The notes: a model not told the origin generated them from the sequence alone. A stretch of 17,719 nucleotides of DNA from JBCDGZ01 sp038750655 (GCA_038750655.1 JBCDGZ010000149.1:1-17719), one strand, 5' to 3'; counted from the stretch's first letter, positions 6,657 to 14,522 are shown. Translations and numbers: made by a program.

Positions 6657-7217
6657 TTAATCTTCGGGGGCTTGCCCATAGCGGGTTAGAACAGCGCTGA
6701 GGAGCTTGCCCTCCCGTAAAGTCAGAACGTAGAGACGATCAAACTCGGTCTTCTCTTTGATGGCTGGCCCGGGCGCGCCCCCCAGCAGCTTCACCAGCTT
6801 AGGGGTGGTATTGCTGTGCCCAGAAACCAAAATATTTCCCGACAATTCCTTCAACTGCTCGGCAAAAGGAGGCAGCTCTTTGGCATTGTACCCCTCAATC
6901 TCTAGCCCCAGCAATTCGGCCAGGGGCTGCACCGTCGTCCGCGTCCGAATATAATCGCTGCTAAAAATCCGATCGATCCCCGCATCCTTGAGGTTGTGCC
7001 GCAGTTGCTGGGCCCGCGCCTGGCCTTCGGCACTCAGCGGTGGATTGCGCTTATCAACGCCCGGACTAGTCAGGTCCTTCTCAGCGTGACGCAACAAATA
7101 GATGGTACTAATACGAGCCTCCTGGTGCTGCAAACCTTCCTGATCTGCCTTACGACTAGATGCAGGGCAGGCGCTCAAGAGCAGCAGCAGGGCAAAAAGA
7201 AAAATAGGGTACTTCAT
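6657..7217 (-). CDS. Histidine-phosphatase (SixA-like) lipoprotein
   Basis: The 186-residue product begins with a lipoprotein signal (MKYPIFLFALLLLLSAC; Cys17 in LSAC). The catalytic domain has the histidine-phosphatase RHAEK motif (Arg43-His44, phosphoacceptor His44), the SSDYIRTRTT arginine segment (about 87-95) and the second catalytic histidine in VSGHSN (His134). It should hydrolyse phosphate monoesters through a phosphohistidine intermediate on the periplasmic side. The length is short, as in the SixA/Ais-type branch rather than full phosphoglycerate mutase. The ATG at 7217 is chosen over an upstream one at 7265 because it places the lipoprotein signal at the N-terminus. The start lies 19 bp after the stop of the EutBC fusion on the same strand, so the two are probably co-transcribed. 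The substrate is unknown. Confidence 0.85.
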   Translation of the reverse strand: MKYPIFLFALLLLLSACPASSRKADQEGLQHQEARISTIYLLRHAEKDLTSPGVDKRNPPLSAEGQARAQQLRHNLKDAGIDRIFSSDYIRTRTTVQPLAELLGLEIEGYNAKELPPFAEQLKELSGNILVSGHSNTTPKLVKLLGGAPGPAIKEKTEFDRLYVLTLREGKLLSAVLTRYGQAPED

Positions 7218-7236
7218 GGCGCTAAAATTACAAAAC

Positions 7237-9558
7237 CTATATTTTTCCTTCGTACAAACCCTCAAAAATATTCACCACCTCCTTCACCGCTCGCTCCGGC
7301 ACCAATGCCGTATCCGATATGCCCGAAACCACCCTGGAGATGTCATGATCGACTTTCCCGGCCTGGCTCCAAGTACTTTGAGAAGGCGCAGAGAGGTACA
7401 CCGAAAAGTTGTGATGCCCCGAGCCGGGCCGCTCCCCGATGATGTGGATAATCCCCTTGGATTTTTGGGAAGCCGTGGCATCACCAAAAAGGATTTCACC
7501 ACACTGGTAGCCCGCCCGCACCCGACCGTGGGTAATCAAGATGTGCTCATCGGCGACGACAAAACCTTTGTCGCTAAGCACCTGCCGCAACAGTGTCAAA
7601 AATGGCAGTACATGCCCTTCGTCCATCAGCGCATTGGCATTTAAGCCGTCGGAGATGAGCAGCTGTACATCCGGAAGGGTGCGGCCCCAGCGCTGTCGGA
7701 GTTGTTCCAGGGTCGCTCTGGCCGAAGCACTGAGCTGCTCCCCAGATTCCGGATGATAGACGTAATCTTTTCTATCGCTGGATTGGGTTTTAATTGGTAA
7801 GACATCAGGGATTTTACTAGCAAATGCCGGTGTCATGGCGGTCCAGATACTCACCTTAGCATCTTCGTACAAGCGGCGGACCTCTTGATCCAGCTCGGGC
7901 GGAAGGTCCCAGATGTGTTCGCCGTAGCCCTGCGCGATGGGGACGCCACGGCCGCGCACCTCTGCGATGATCCGTTGGCCTTCCTCATAAATGGCCGCTC
8001 GGCTTCGACCGTCTTTTTTGGCCAGTCGGTATTGGTAGTATACCCAGAGGGGATCGCCAAAATGCTCGGTAGGCCGGCCCTGCTCATCGATGATTTGCAG
8101 TTTTTGGAAAAAAGCCCACATCGCATCATTGACCTTATAACCAAATTGCTCCCGAATTTTGACATGATTATTAAAAGCCGTAGTGAGATAACTCAGCATC
8201 GGATCATTCTTGGTCGGTAAGGCCATCAGATAGGCGGGGTTGGCGGGCATAACCTGCTCAATACACCAGTCCAGATCATCTAAGGTCACATCCATATGTA
8301 GGGTTGAACAGATGTCCAGGCCAATCGTCAAGCCGTGCAATTTCCCCATCACAGTATCTTCCAGACAGCAGCGCACCAATTGCTCTTTAGTTTTGAAGAC
8401 CTCTGGCCCGATAAATCCAGCCACATCATTCACATGTACCCAAGGCGCTTTCTCGGGAGCGTACCCTTTGCTCAGGCTGTACTTCAACGCCCGAATAAAT
8501 CCGTACTTCCGCGATTCGTGAACCACCATGTCAAACCCCTCACCGTGGCCGTTAGTAAAATCTGCTCCTTGCCCCGTCTCCGCATACAAGCCATAACGTC
8601 CTTCCCTGTGGGAAAGATGCTCGTACATTTTATCAATCGTCACATCAAAAGTCTGATTGGCCTTGACCGTCCCTGCCAGGCTCTGAAACCAGATACCCGT
8701 CGTTCCGGGCTGTTTCTTCTCCACCTCCGCCTGCACATCAATATGCGCTAAAACACAGTTGGGCAGCACCTCCTCCAATCCAAAAGTAGTGATGATGTCA
8801 TACAGCGTACTTTCAATCCGAGCGACCGACTCCGGGGTACTGGATACCGGATTTGTTCCCAAAACCAAATCTCCTACGGCATAAGACCAACCACAGAAAA
8901 CCTGCATTTGAATGTCATCGGGATGATCGGTAGGCGAGTTGGGTTGTATTCGAGCCCCCATGTAGCCCTTACTACCGATTTGGCTCCCCGGCAAAGGATT
9001 GAAGATTTTTTGCCCCACTGCGATCAGCTCCTCGTTGCTCATCAACTTCACCACACAGCCAATCACGTCGCTCGACAGCCCCGGCATAATCTCCTTGACT
9101 GCGGCTTCCGGCTGCTCCAGAACAAACTGCTTCAATTCTCCCATCGTCCAGCCAGCCATCTCTGCCGTGTCCACCGTCGTCCCTTTGATCAAGTCGTATA
9201 GCTCATCGCGAAACAGGGGTTGCCCATCAATTTCGCCGATAGTCGTGCGGCTCAAAAGCTGCCGCGCCAACTGCCGATGCTCCTCGTCTTGGGCCGCCAC
9301 CTGCAAGGTTGCATCGCCCTCCTTAAAAGGATTAGCCGCGCCAATCAACTGGCGATAGCGGGTCAGGTCAAATCGTCCTTGGGTACGTTGGAGGTATTGG
9401 AATATTCCCTCCCCAAGCGGGCCTTGGCCGGGGGTAGCTTGACTAGTCATAGGCTCTTTTTTAGCGATTAAGGATGCAGGGCGGCAGGCCTGGATGAACA
9501 GAGCGGAGGCGGCTAGGCATGCTCGCTGGAGGAATTGTAAACGGTTGATTTTTTTCAT
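7237..9558 (-). CDS. Fused EutB-EutC ethanolamine ammonia-lyase with export-like leader
   Basis: The 773-residue protein covers both subunits of adenosylcobalamin-dependent ethanolamine ammonia-lyase, which converts ethanolamine to acetaldehyde and ammonia. Residues about 50-510 are EutB (large subunit): LIGAANPFKEGD (71-82), GARIQPNSPTD (201-211; Arg203, Gln205), GTNPVSS (Asn236), AETGQGADF (Glu327), DVAGFIGPEVF (378-388) and GLDICSTLH (Asp415) align with the known active-site segments. Residues about 570-773 are EutC (small subunit): VQLLISDGLNANAL (631-644), GRVRAGYQCGEIL (678-690) and IHIIGERPGSGHHNFSVYL (704-722). The first 36 residues look like a signal: NRLQFLQ, then a hydrophobic run to a lipobox-like IQAC (Cys25). 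If translation began at the internal ATG (9450, Met37), the protein would be cytosolic. No eutA reactivase, microcompartment or aldehyde dehydrogenase gene is in the window. A histidine-phosphatase lipoprotein gene follows after 19 bp. Confidence 0.9.
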   Translation of the reverse strand: MKKINRLQFLQRACLAASALFIQACRPASLIAKKEPMTSQATPGQGPLGEGIFQYLQRTQGRFDLTRYRQLIGAANPFKEGDATLQVAAQDEEHRQLARQLLSRTTIGEIDGQPLFRDELYDLIKGTTVDTAEMAGWTMGELKQFVLEQPEAAVKEIMPGLSSDVIGCVVKLMSNEELIAVGQKIFNPLPGSQIGSKGYMGARIQPNSPTDHPDDIQMQVFCGWSYAVGDLVLGTNPVSSTPESVARIESTLYDIITTFGLEEVLPNCVLAHIDVQAEVEKKQPGTTGIWFQSLAGTVKANQTFDVTIDKMYEHLSHREGRYGLYAETGQGADFTNGHGEGFDMVVHESRKYGFIRALKYSLSKGYAPEKAPWVHVNDVAGFIGPEVFKTKEQLVRCCLEDTVMGKLHGLTIGLDICSTLHMDVTLDDLDWCIEQVMPANPAYLMALPTKNDPMLSYLTTAFNNHVKIREQFGYKVNDAMWAFFQKLQIIDEQGRPTEHFGDPLWVYYQYRLAKKDGRSRAAIYEEGQRIIAEVRGRGVPIAQGYGEHIWDLPPELDQEVRRLYEDAKVSIWTAMTPAFASKIPDVLPIKTQSSDRKDYVYHPESGEQLSASARATLEQLRQRWGRTLPDVQLLISDGLNANALMDEGHVLPFLTLLRQVLSDKGFVVADEHILITHGRVRAGYQCGEILFGDATASQKSKGIIHIIGERPGSGHHNFSVYLSAPSQSTWSQAGKVDHDISRVVSGISDTALVPERAVKEVVNIFEGLYEGKI

Positions 9559-9587
9559 GGATTGGGAAATTGAAGGCCAGGACTAGA

Positions 9588-9619
9588 GTAAGATATTGAT
9601 TTTGTGACGGTAAAACAAA
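9588..9619 (-). promoter_or_regulatory. Candidate promoter of the eutBC-phosphatase unit
   Basis: On the - strand, TTTG (9616-9619) lies 20 bp upstream of TATCTTAC (9588-9595). This matches the Bacteroidota -33 box and spacing, with a -7 box matching TAnnTT but not the final TG. The start would fall near 9580, leaving a leader of about 20-25 bases, too short for a cobalamin riboswitch. Confidence 0.4.
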
Positions 9620-9723
9620 TACTTTTCCCCCTCAACAGGCAACCCCAGCTATTTTCCTGCACCCTTATCAACAAAGGAGGTCAACATTCTTCCATTTCTA
9701 TAAATTCTAAAATTCTCTTCCGT

Positions 9724-11385
9724 ATGAATAGACGAGCTACATTAGCGAAGTTAATGGGCCGAACATCGAAAAAAGAGCAACGCCGCCAAGCCAGCGCCGC
9801 TACCCTCGGCGGTGGGGCCCTCGATCCCTACACCGGCCCTTGGGGCGCTCAGCAAGCCGCTCATCTGTTGCGACGGACCACCTTCGGCCCCACCAAAGCC
9901 GAAATTCAAACCGCCACAACTGACGGCCTCGCCGCCACCCTCGCCACCCTGCTGGCCGACCAGCCCCTCCCCGATCCTCCAGTTTATTTCAACTATGGCG
10001 ATGACCCCGAAGCCGGACTGGGGGAAACCTGGGTCGACGCTGGTGTGGATCGGACCAACCTCCAGCTCGTCGGAGCCCGAGTGGCCTCGCTGCACGGTTG
10101 GCACTACGGCCTGTTCAATGAAAGTGGGATGTCAATTCGCGAGCAGATGACCTTGTTTTGGCACAACCATTTTGTGATTGCCAATAATAATGACGCCAGA
10201 GTCAACTACCGGTACATCACCCTGCTGCGGGAAAATGCAATGGGCAACTTTCGCGATCTGGTCAAAGGTATTACCATCGATCCGGGCATGCTGACTTATC
10301 TTAATGGGAATCAAAACACCGCAGTAGCTCCCAACGAGAACTACGCCCGTGAGCTGCTAGAGCTCTTTACCATCGGCAAAGGGGAGCTGGCAGGCCCCGG
10401 CGATTATACGACCTTTACCGAGGAAGACGTGGTGGCTATGGCCAAAGTACTGACGGGATGGGTCAATGTCAATCGTCAGACCGAAGAGGTCGGCTCCTAC
10501 TTCGTTCCCAATCGCCACGACAGAAGCACCAAGCAGCTCTCTCATCGCTTCAATAATATCACCATTGCCAATGCGGATGAGGAAGAATACCTCCATCTTA
10601 TCGACATCATCTTCCAACAGGAGGAAGTGGCCCGTTTTATCAGCCGCAAGCTCTACCGCTGGTTTGTCCACTACAATATTGACGATCAAATCGAACTGGA
10701 CATCATCGAACCAATGGCCCAACTGCTCATTCAAAGTGATTACGAGATCAAGCCAGTCCTCAATGCCCTGCTTTGTAGCGAGCACTTCTTTGCCGCCGAA
10801 GGTATCGGCTGTATGATCAAGCATCCGATTGGTTTTCTATTCTCCATCGTCAATACCTTTGGAGTGATCAGCCAAAACCTGGACCTTATTTCCAAATACT
10901 ACATATGGCTACGCCTCTTCCGGGCCATGGACCCGCTGGGGATGAACCTCTACGCGCATCCCGATGTAGCGGGCTGGAAAGCCTTCTACCAGGCGCCGTT
11001 GTATTACCGCACCTGGATCAACTCCGCCAGTCTGCCCGTACGCATGCAAATGGCGGAAGCCTTGGTCAATGGATTTCGGATCAGCAACCAGAATTTTGTT
11101 CGCATCGATGTATTGGCTTTTGTGGAGGGTATGGATAATCCCTCGGACATCAACGCGCTGCTGGCCGAAATGTCTGGTCTGCTCTACGCTCGGCCGCTTA
11201 CACAGGAGCAAATTGACTACCTCAAAGATATTCTGATTCCTGGACTTCCGGATTTCGAATGGGGGGTAGAATACGGGGAATACCTGGGTGATCCTACCAA
11301 TCCCGACTTGCGAGCAGCAATTGAATCCAAGCTGCAAAATTTGGTGCTGGCGATGCTTAACCTCTCCGAATTCTACCTCAGCTAG
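9724..11385 (+). CDS. DUF1800 family protein
   Basis: The 553-residue product is a DUF1800 protein, a family of unknown biochemistry usually encoded beside DUF1501. Family hallmarks are AAHLLRRTTFGPT near the N-terminus, MTLFWHNHFVI, then NENYARELLELFTIGKG, FTEEDVVAMAKVLTGW and the segment around KQLSHRFN. The ATG at 9724 is chosen because it opens the conserved region at the usual distance; an upstream GTG at 9604 would add 40 residues that look like neither a signal nor the family. The N-terminus (MNRRATLAKLMGR) has adjacent arginines but no hydrophobic stretch, so no Sec or Tat signal is evident, unlike many DUF1800 proteins. The DUF1501 gene starts 44 bp downstream on the same strand, so they form an operon. 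A perfect AAAGGAGGT lies at 9673-9681, too far upstream to drive this start. Confidence 0.85.
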   Translation: MNRRATLAKLMGRTSKKEQRRQASAATLGGGALDPYTGPWGAQQAAHLLRRTTFGPTKAEIQTATTDGLAATLATLLADQPLPDPPVYFNYGDDPEAGLGETWVDAGVDRTNLQLVGARVASLHGWHYGLFNESGMSIREQMTLFWHNHFVIANNNDARVNYRYITLLRENAMGNFRDLVKGITIDPGMLTYLNGNQNTAVAPNENYARELLELFTIGKGELAGPGDYTTFTEEDVVAMAKVLTGWVNVNRQTEEVGSYFVPNRHDRSTKQLSHRFNNITIANADEEEYLHLIDIIFQQEEVARFISRKLYRWFVHYNIDDQIELDIIEPMAQLLIQSDYEIKPVLNALLCSEHFFAAEGIGCMIKHPIGFLFSIVNTFGVISQNLDLISKYYIWLRLFRAMDPLGMNLYAHPDVAGWKAFYQAPLYYRTWINSASLPVRMQMAEALVNGFRISNQNFVRIDVLAFVEGMDNPSDINALLAEMSGLLYARPLTQEQIDYLKDILIPGLPDFEWGVEYGEYLGDPTNPDLRAAIESKLQNLVLAMLNLSEFYLS

Positions 11386-11429
11386 TCAAGCTCTTTTCAA
11401 TTATTATTCAGCAAAAAAACGGACTCGTC

Positions 11430-12989
11430 ATGAGACGCAGACAATTTATACAATCCAGTTCTTTTCTTTCCCTTCCGATTATGGTAGGAGGTTTTAAAGT
11501 ATCCGCCCTCGCGCACAACAAGCTGTTCAGCTTTATGAACGGCGATAGCGATCGGGTGCTGGTGCTTATCCAGTTGAATGGAGGTAATGATGGACTCAAT
11601 TCCGTGATTCCACTCGACCAATACGATAACCTAGCGCAGGTGCGCTCCAATATTTTAGTTCCGGAAAGCAGTGTCCTTTCGTTGACCGATACCATCGGGT
11701 TTCATCCCAATATGGGCGGTTTGAAAACGGTTTTTGATGAGGGAAAACTCAACATCATCCAGGGAGTCGCCTATCCCGATCAAAATCGCTCCCACTTCCG
11801 CTCGACGGATATTTGGACGTCAGGCTCCGCCGCTAATGAATTCCTGACTACGGGCTGGTTGGGCCGCTACTTCGACCAATCGCATCCCAGCTACCCAGAA
11901 GGCTATCCCAACGGTGAATGTCCCGATCCTTTTGCCATCACCCTGGGCTCCACCGTCTCCGAGACCTGCCAGGGCCTGAGCAGCAACTTCAGCCTGGCCC
12001 TCGCCAACACCGACAACCTCTCTGAGCTGGCCTCCGGCGGCGAGGGCGAACTGCCTGACGGCTGCTACGGCGACGAGCTGGCCTTTGTCCGCGAGAGCAT
12101 CAAACAAACCAATGCCTACTCCGAAACCATCCTTGGCGCGCTCGACCAGGGCAACTCCCTGTCCACCAAATACGACGATACCAATGACCTAGCCAGCCGC
12201 TTGCAAGTGGTAGCCCGTATGATCTCTGGTGGCCTACAAACTCGCGTCTACGTAGTCAGCCTGGGGGGCTTTGATACCCACGCCAATCAGGTAGTCGACG
12301 GGGAGCCAACTGTGGGAGAGCACGCAGTGCTGCTGCAAAGCCTCTCTGATGCCATCTGCGCCTTTCAGGACGACCTACAGCTGCTGGGCCTCGAAGAGCG
12401 AGTGATCGGTATGACTTTCTCGGAATTTGGTCGACGGATTCGCTCCAACAATAGCCTGGGTACTGATCACGGTACAGCCGCTCCGCTGATGGTCTTCGGT
12501 TCTTGCGTCAACCCCGCCATCCTGGGCGACAACCCCGAAATCTCCCCCGATGTAGGCACCCAGGAAGGCTTGCCCATGCAGTATGATTTCCGCTCCGTCT
12601 ACGGCTCGATTCTGATGGATTGGTTTGAAGTGGAGGAAAATGCAGTCAAGACCTTGCTTTTCGATGAATTCCAATACATCCCCATCATCCGAGATTGCAC
12701 GATGACCACCAGCACAGAAGAGCTAGAATCGCTCGGCGACCTCCAATTCCAGGTCTTCCCCAACCCGATGCGCAGCTATACGACGATTGAATTCGAGAGT
12801 GCCGGAGGCTGGGCGAAAATCAGTCTTTTTGATGCCATCGGCAATCGGCTGATGGTGGTTAGTGAACAGCGATTCTCCGTCGGTACACATCGCATCAATA
12901 TGGAAGGCCATAATTTGCCAGCAGGAAGCTATTACCTAAGAATTCAAACCGACCACCAGCAGAAGACCAAGCGACTGGTGAAGCTTTAA
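11430..12989 (+). CDS. DUF1501 family protein with Tat signal and T9SS sorting domain
   Basis: The 519-residue product is a DUF1501 protein, with an alkaline-phosphatase/sulfatase-like fold in the broader family. It starts with a twin-arginine signal, MRRRQFIQSSSFLSLPIM, followed by a hydrophobic stretch to about residue 28. Family motifs are LIQLNGGNDGLNSVIPL, FHPNMGGL, YPDQNRSHFRSTDIWTSG, VSLGGFDTHANQ, and FSEFGRRIRSNNSLGTDHG. Residues about 438-519 are a type A T9SS C-terminal domain: VFPNPM at its start, an AKISLFDAIGNRL middle and LPAGSYYLRIQT before the terminal KRLVKL. The protein should therefore cross the inner membrane folded by Tat and then be secreted or anchored at the surface by T9SS. 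It is co-directional with the DUF1800 gene. Its stop overlaps the convergent alkA-like gene by 4 bp, with no terminator between. Confidence 0.9.
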   Translation: MRRRQFIQSSSFLSLPIMVGGFKVSALAHNKLFSFMNGDSDRVLVLIQLNGGNDGLNSVIPLDQYDNLAQVRSNILVPESSVLSLTDTIGFHPNMGGLKTVFDEGKLNIIQGVAYPDQNRSHFRSTDIWTSGSAANEFLTTGWLGRYFDQSHPSYPEGYPNGECPDPFAITLGSTVSETCQGLSSNFSLALANTDNLSELASGGEGELPDGCYGDELAFVRESIKQTNAYSETILGALDQGNSLSTKYDDTNDLASRLQVVARMISGGLQTRVYVVSLGGFDTHANQVVDGEPTVGEHAVLLQSLSDAICAFQDDLQLLGLEERVIGMTFSEFGRRIRSNNSLGTDHGTAAPLMVFGSCVNPAILGDNPEISPDVGTQEGLPMQYDFRSVYGSILMDWFEVEENAVKTLLFDEFQYIPIIRDCTMTTSTEELESLGDLQFQVFPNPMRSYTTIEFESAGGWAKISLFDAIGNRLMVVSEQRFSVGTHRINMEGHNLPAGSYYLRIQTDHQQKTKRLVKL

Positions 12990-13870
12990 AGCAGCGATTG
13001 CCAGAGGTAAAACACGGCATAGGCCCGCCAGGGGCCCCAGCGATTGCCAAGTGCTTGCAGCAGAGCCTTATCGGGCTTGGTGGGCAATTGGAGGTGTTTG
13101 CGTAGTGCCTGGTGTAGCCCGGCGTCTTGGGCGGGGTAAGCCTCGCCGTGGAGGAGGCATTTCATCAGTACGTAGTGAGCCGACCAAGGGCCGATGCCTC
13201 GAATGGCAACTAGAGTATGGAGGGCTTCTTCGAAGGGCTGGGCTTGGAGCGGTGCCTTGGAGAGTTGGCCATCAGCCATCAGGCGAGCGATGCCAATGAG
13301 GTATTCGGCTTTGCGACGGGAGTATTGATAGGGTGTGAAGTGGGCTACTTCCAGCGGGGCGATGGCCTCGGGTCGAGGAAAGAGGTAACGCCGCTGCCCT
13401 TGGGCTTCGAAAGATTCGCCCCAATTTTCCACCATCCGTCTTTTAAGAGTGTAGGCAAAGGCCAGATTGATTTGCTGACCGATTACAGACCAGCTCAAGG
13501 CTTCAAAGAGGTCGGGAATCCCAATAATACGCAGTCCACGATGGCGCTCAACAATGGGAGCCAGTAACTCATCCTGACGGGCAAAATCGTAGAAAGGAGA
13601 CAAGGGGCGGCGCAGGTCAAACCACTGATCAAGATAGTCGCTAATAAACCGAACGGCCGCAGGATCAGTGGCCGAGCTATGCACTTGCCAACTTTGCGGC
13701 CCAGCAGCAGAGAGTTCGAAATACAGATTTTCATCCCCAAAACTCACCCACTTCTTAATCCGTTGATTGTCAACCTTGTGCAAAACCTCTCGGTCAGAAC
13801 GGGCCAGGAAACGCAGGGTAGCGGAGCTATTAAAATCCTCCGGTAATTTTTTCTGAAAGAGATGCTTCAT
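12986..13870 (-). CDS. DNA-3-methyladenine glycosylase II (AlkA-like)
   Basis: The 294-residue product is a helix-hairpin-helix/GPD DNA glycosylase that removes alkylated purines (3-methyladenine and related lesions) to start base-excision repair. The core has SWSVIGQQINLAFAYTLKRR (about 126-145), the typical AlkA 'IxxQQ(I/V)' helix, then the HhH motif VAIRGIGPWSAHYVLM (221-236), and the catalytic aspartate in AYPAQDAGL (Asp249). The N-terminal ~100 residues match the AlkA beta-domain. The four-cysteine Fe-S cluster seen in MutY/Nth is absent, as expected for AlkA. No Ada-type regulator is fused. The gene is convergent with the DUF1501 gene, and their stop codons overlap. A perfect 8-bp inverted repeat (13880-13901) lies just upstream of its start. 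Confidence 0.85.
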   Translation of the reverse strand: MKHLFQKKLPEDFNSSATLRFLARSDREVLHKVDNQRIKKWVSFGDENLYFELSAAGPQSWQVHSSATDPAAVRFISDYLDQWFDLRRPLSPFYDFARQDELLAPIVERHRGLRIIGIPDLFEALSWSVIGQQINLAFAYTLKRRMVENWGESFEAQGQRRYLFPRPEAIAPLEVAHFTPYQYSRRKAEYLIGIARLMADGQLSKAPLQAQPFEEALHTLVAIRGIGPWSAHYVLMKCLLHGEAYPAQDAGLHQALRKHLQLPTKPDKALLQALGNRWGPWRAYAVFYLWQSLL

Positions 13871-13879
13871 GAATGTTAG

Positions 13880-13901
13880 AGAATTTTAGCGGCAAAATTC
13901 T
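13880..13901. repeat. Perfect inverted repeat upstream of alkA-like gene
   Basis: AGAATTTT (13880-13887) and AAAATTCT (13894-13901) flank AGCGGC. The repeat begins 10 bp before the ATG of the alkA-like gene on the - strand. It could be an operator or a leader hairpin; a TATCTTAG sequence at 13900-13907 (- strand) resembles a -7 box that overlaps it. Confidence 0.35.
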
Positions 13902-14051
13902 AAGATAAGTGAGATTGGAATATAAAAAACGCCACACTTGAAAAAAACCACATTTAACCCTATTTTTGCTGCACCCCTAATAATTTGCCCTCAGTTGGAT
14001 ATTTTTTGAATAACTACCATCTAAAAGTGAACAAAATAGCGATGAACGGAA

Positions 14052-14090
14052 TTTAAAAAGGTAAGATACTATGATAAGGTACCTTTTAAA
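14052..14090. repeat. Inverted repeat upstream of the ferredoxin gene
   Basis: TTTAAAAAGGTA (14052-14063) and TACCTTTTAAA (14080-14090) are complementary apart from one extra base, with a 16-bp spacer. The right arm contains TACCTTTT, close to the TAnnTTTG -7 box. This may be an operator overlapping the promoter or a 5' leader stem. The ferredoxin ATG lies 41 bp downstream. Confidence 0.35.
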
Positions 14091-14131
14091 TCTCTTGTTA
14101 ATAATCGCACATTACATTAAAGTAGTATACA

Positions 14132-14482
14132 ATGGCAATTATCATAACGGATGAATGTATAAACTGCGGAGCTTGCGAGCCAGAGTGCCCCAATAATGCG
14201 ATTTATGAGGGAGGTGTCGAATGGAAAGCATCCGATGGAACTGGCGTACAGGGGCTCTTTGAGTTGGAAGACGGTAATAAGGTGGGCGTAGATGATGATA
14301 ACTCCCCCATCGAAGAGGATTACTACTTTATCGTTCCAGAAAAATGTACAGAGTGTAAAGGTTTCCACGAGGAACCTCAATGCGCAGCAGTTTGTCCGGT
14401 AGATTGCTGTGTACCCGATCCCGATCGGGAAGAAAGCGACGAGGTCCTGCTCGAACGCAAAGCGAACCTACATTTGGAGTAA
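14132..14482 (+). CDS. 2[4Fe-4S] ferredoxin
   Basis: The 116-residue product is a low-potential cytoplasmic electron carrier with two [4Fe-4S] clusters. Cluster I motif: Cys9-x2-Cys12-x2-Cys15-x3-Cys19-Pro. Cluster II motif: Cys72-x2-Cys75-x8-Cys84-x3-Cys88-Pro. A 40-odd-residue acidic insertion (about 24-66) separates the two. A wider spacing with a 8-residue gap in cluster II is characteristic of the Allochromatium-type, and the overall pattern (including VCPVDCCVPDP) is shared by ferredoxins across Bacteroidota. It ends with an acidic tail. It is monocistronic in appearance: the next gene, fhs, has its own candidate promoter at 14523-14530. The partner (pyruvate:ferredoxin oxidoreductase or other) is not in the window. 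Confidence 0.9.
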   Translation: MAIIITDECINCGACEPECPNNAIYEGGVEWKASDGTGVQGLFELEDGNKVGVDDDNSPIEEDYYFIVPEKCTECKGFHEEPQCAAVCPVDCCVPDPDREESDEVLLERKANLHLE

Positions 14483-14522
14483 ATATTCCGTATTCCTACC
14501 CTTTCGTTTCCTGTCAAAAGTA

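Noticed and set aside
7237..9558. Two adjacent genes (eutB and eutC) or a sequencing-error fusion
   Set aside because: The frame is continuous through a plausible linker (about residues 510-570) with no stop or start signal between the parts. A sequencing error cannot be formally excluded without reads, but nothing suggests it.
9604..9723. GTG start at 9604 for the DUF1800 gene
   Set aside because: The extra 40 residues are neither signal-like nor part of the family; the ATG at 9724 fits the normal N-terminus.
9559..9723. Cobalamin riboswitch before the EutBC gene
   Set aside because: The predicted leader is only about 20-25 bases and no B12-box-like sequence was seen in the 165-bp divergent gap.
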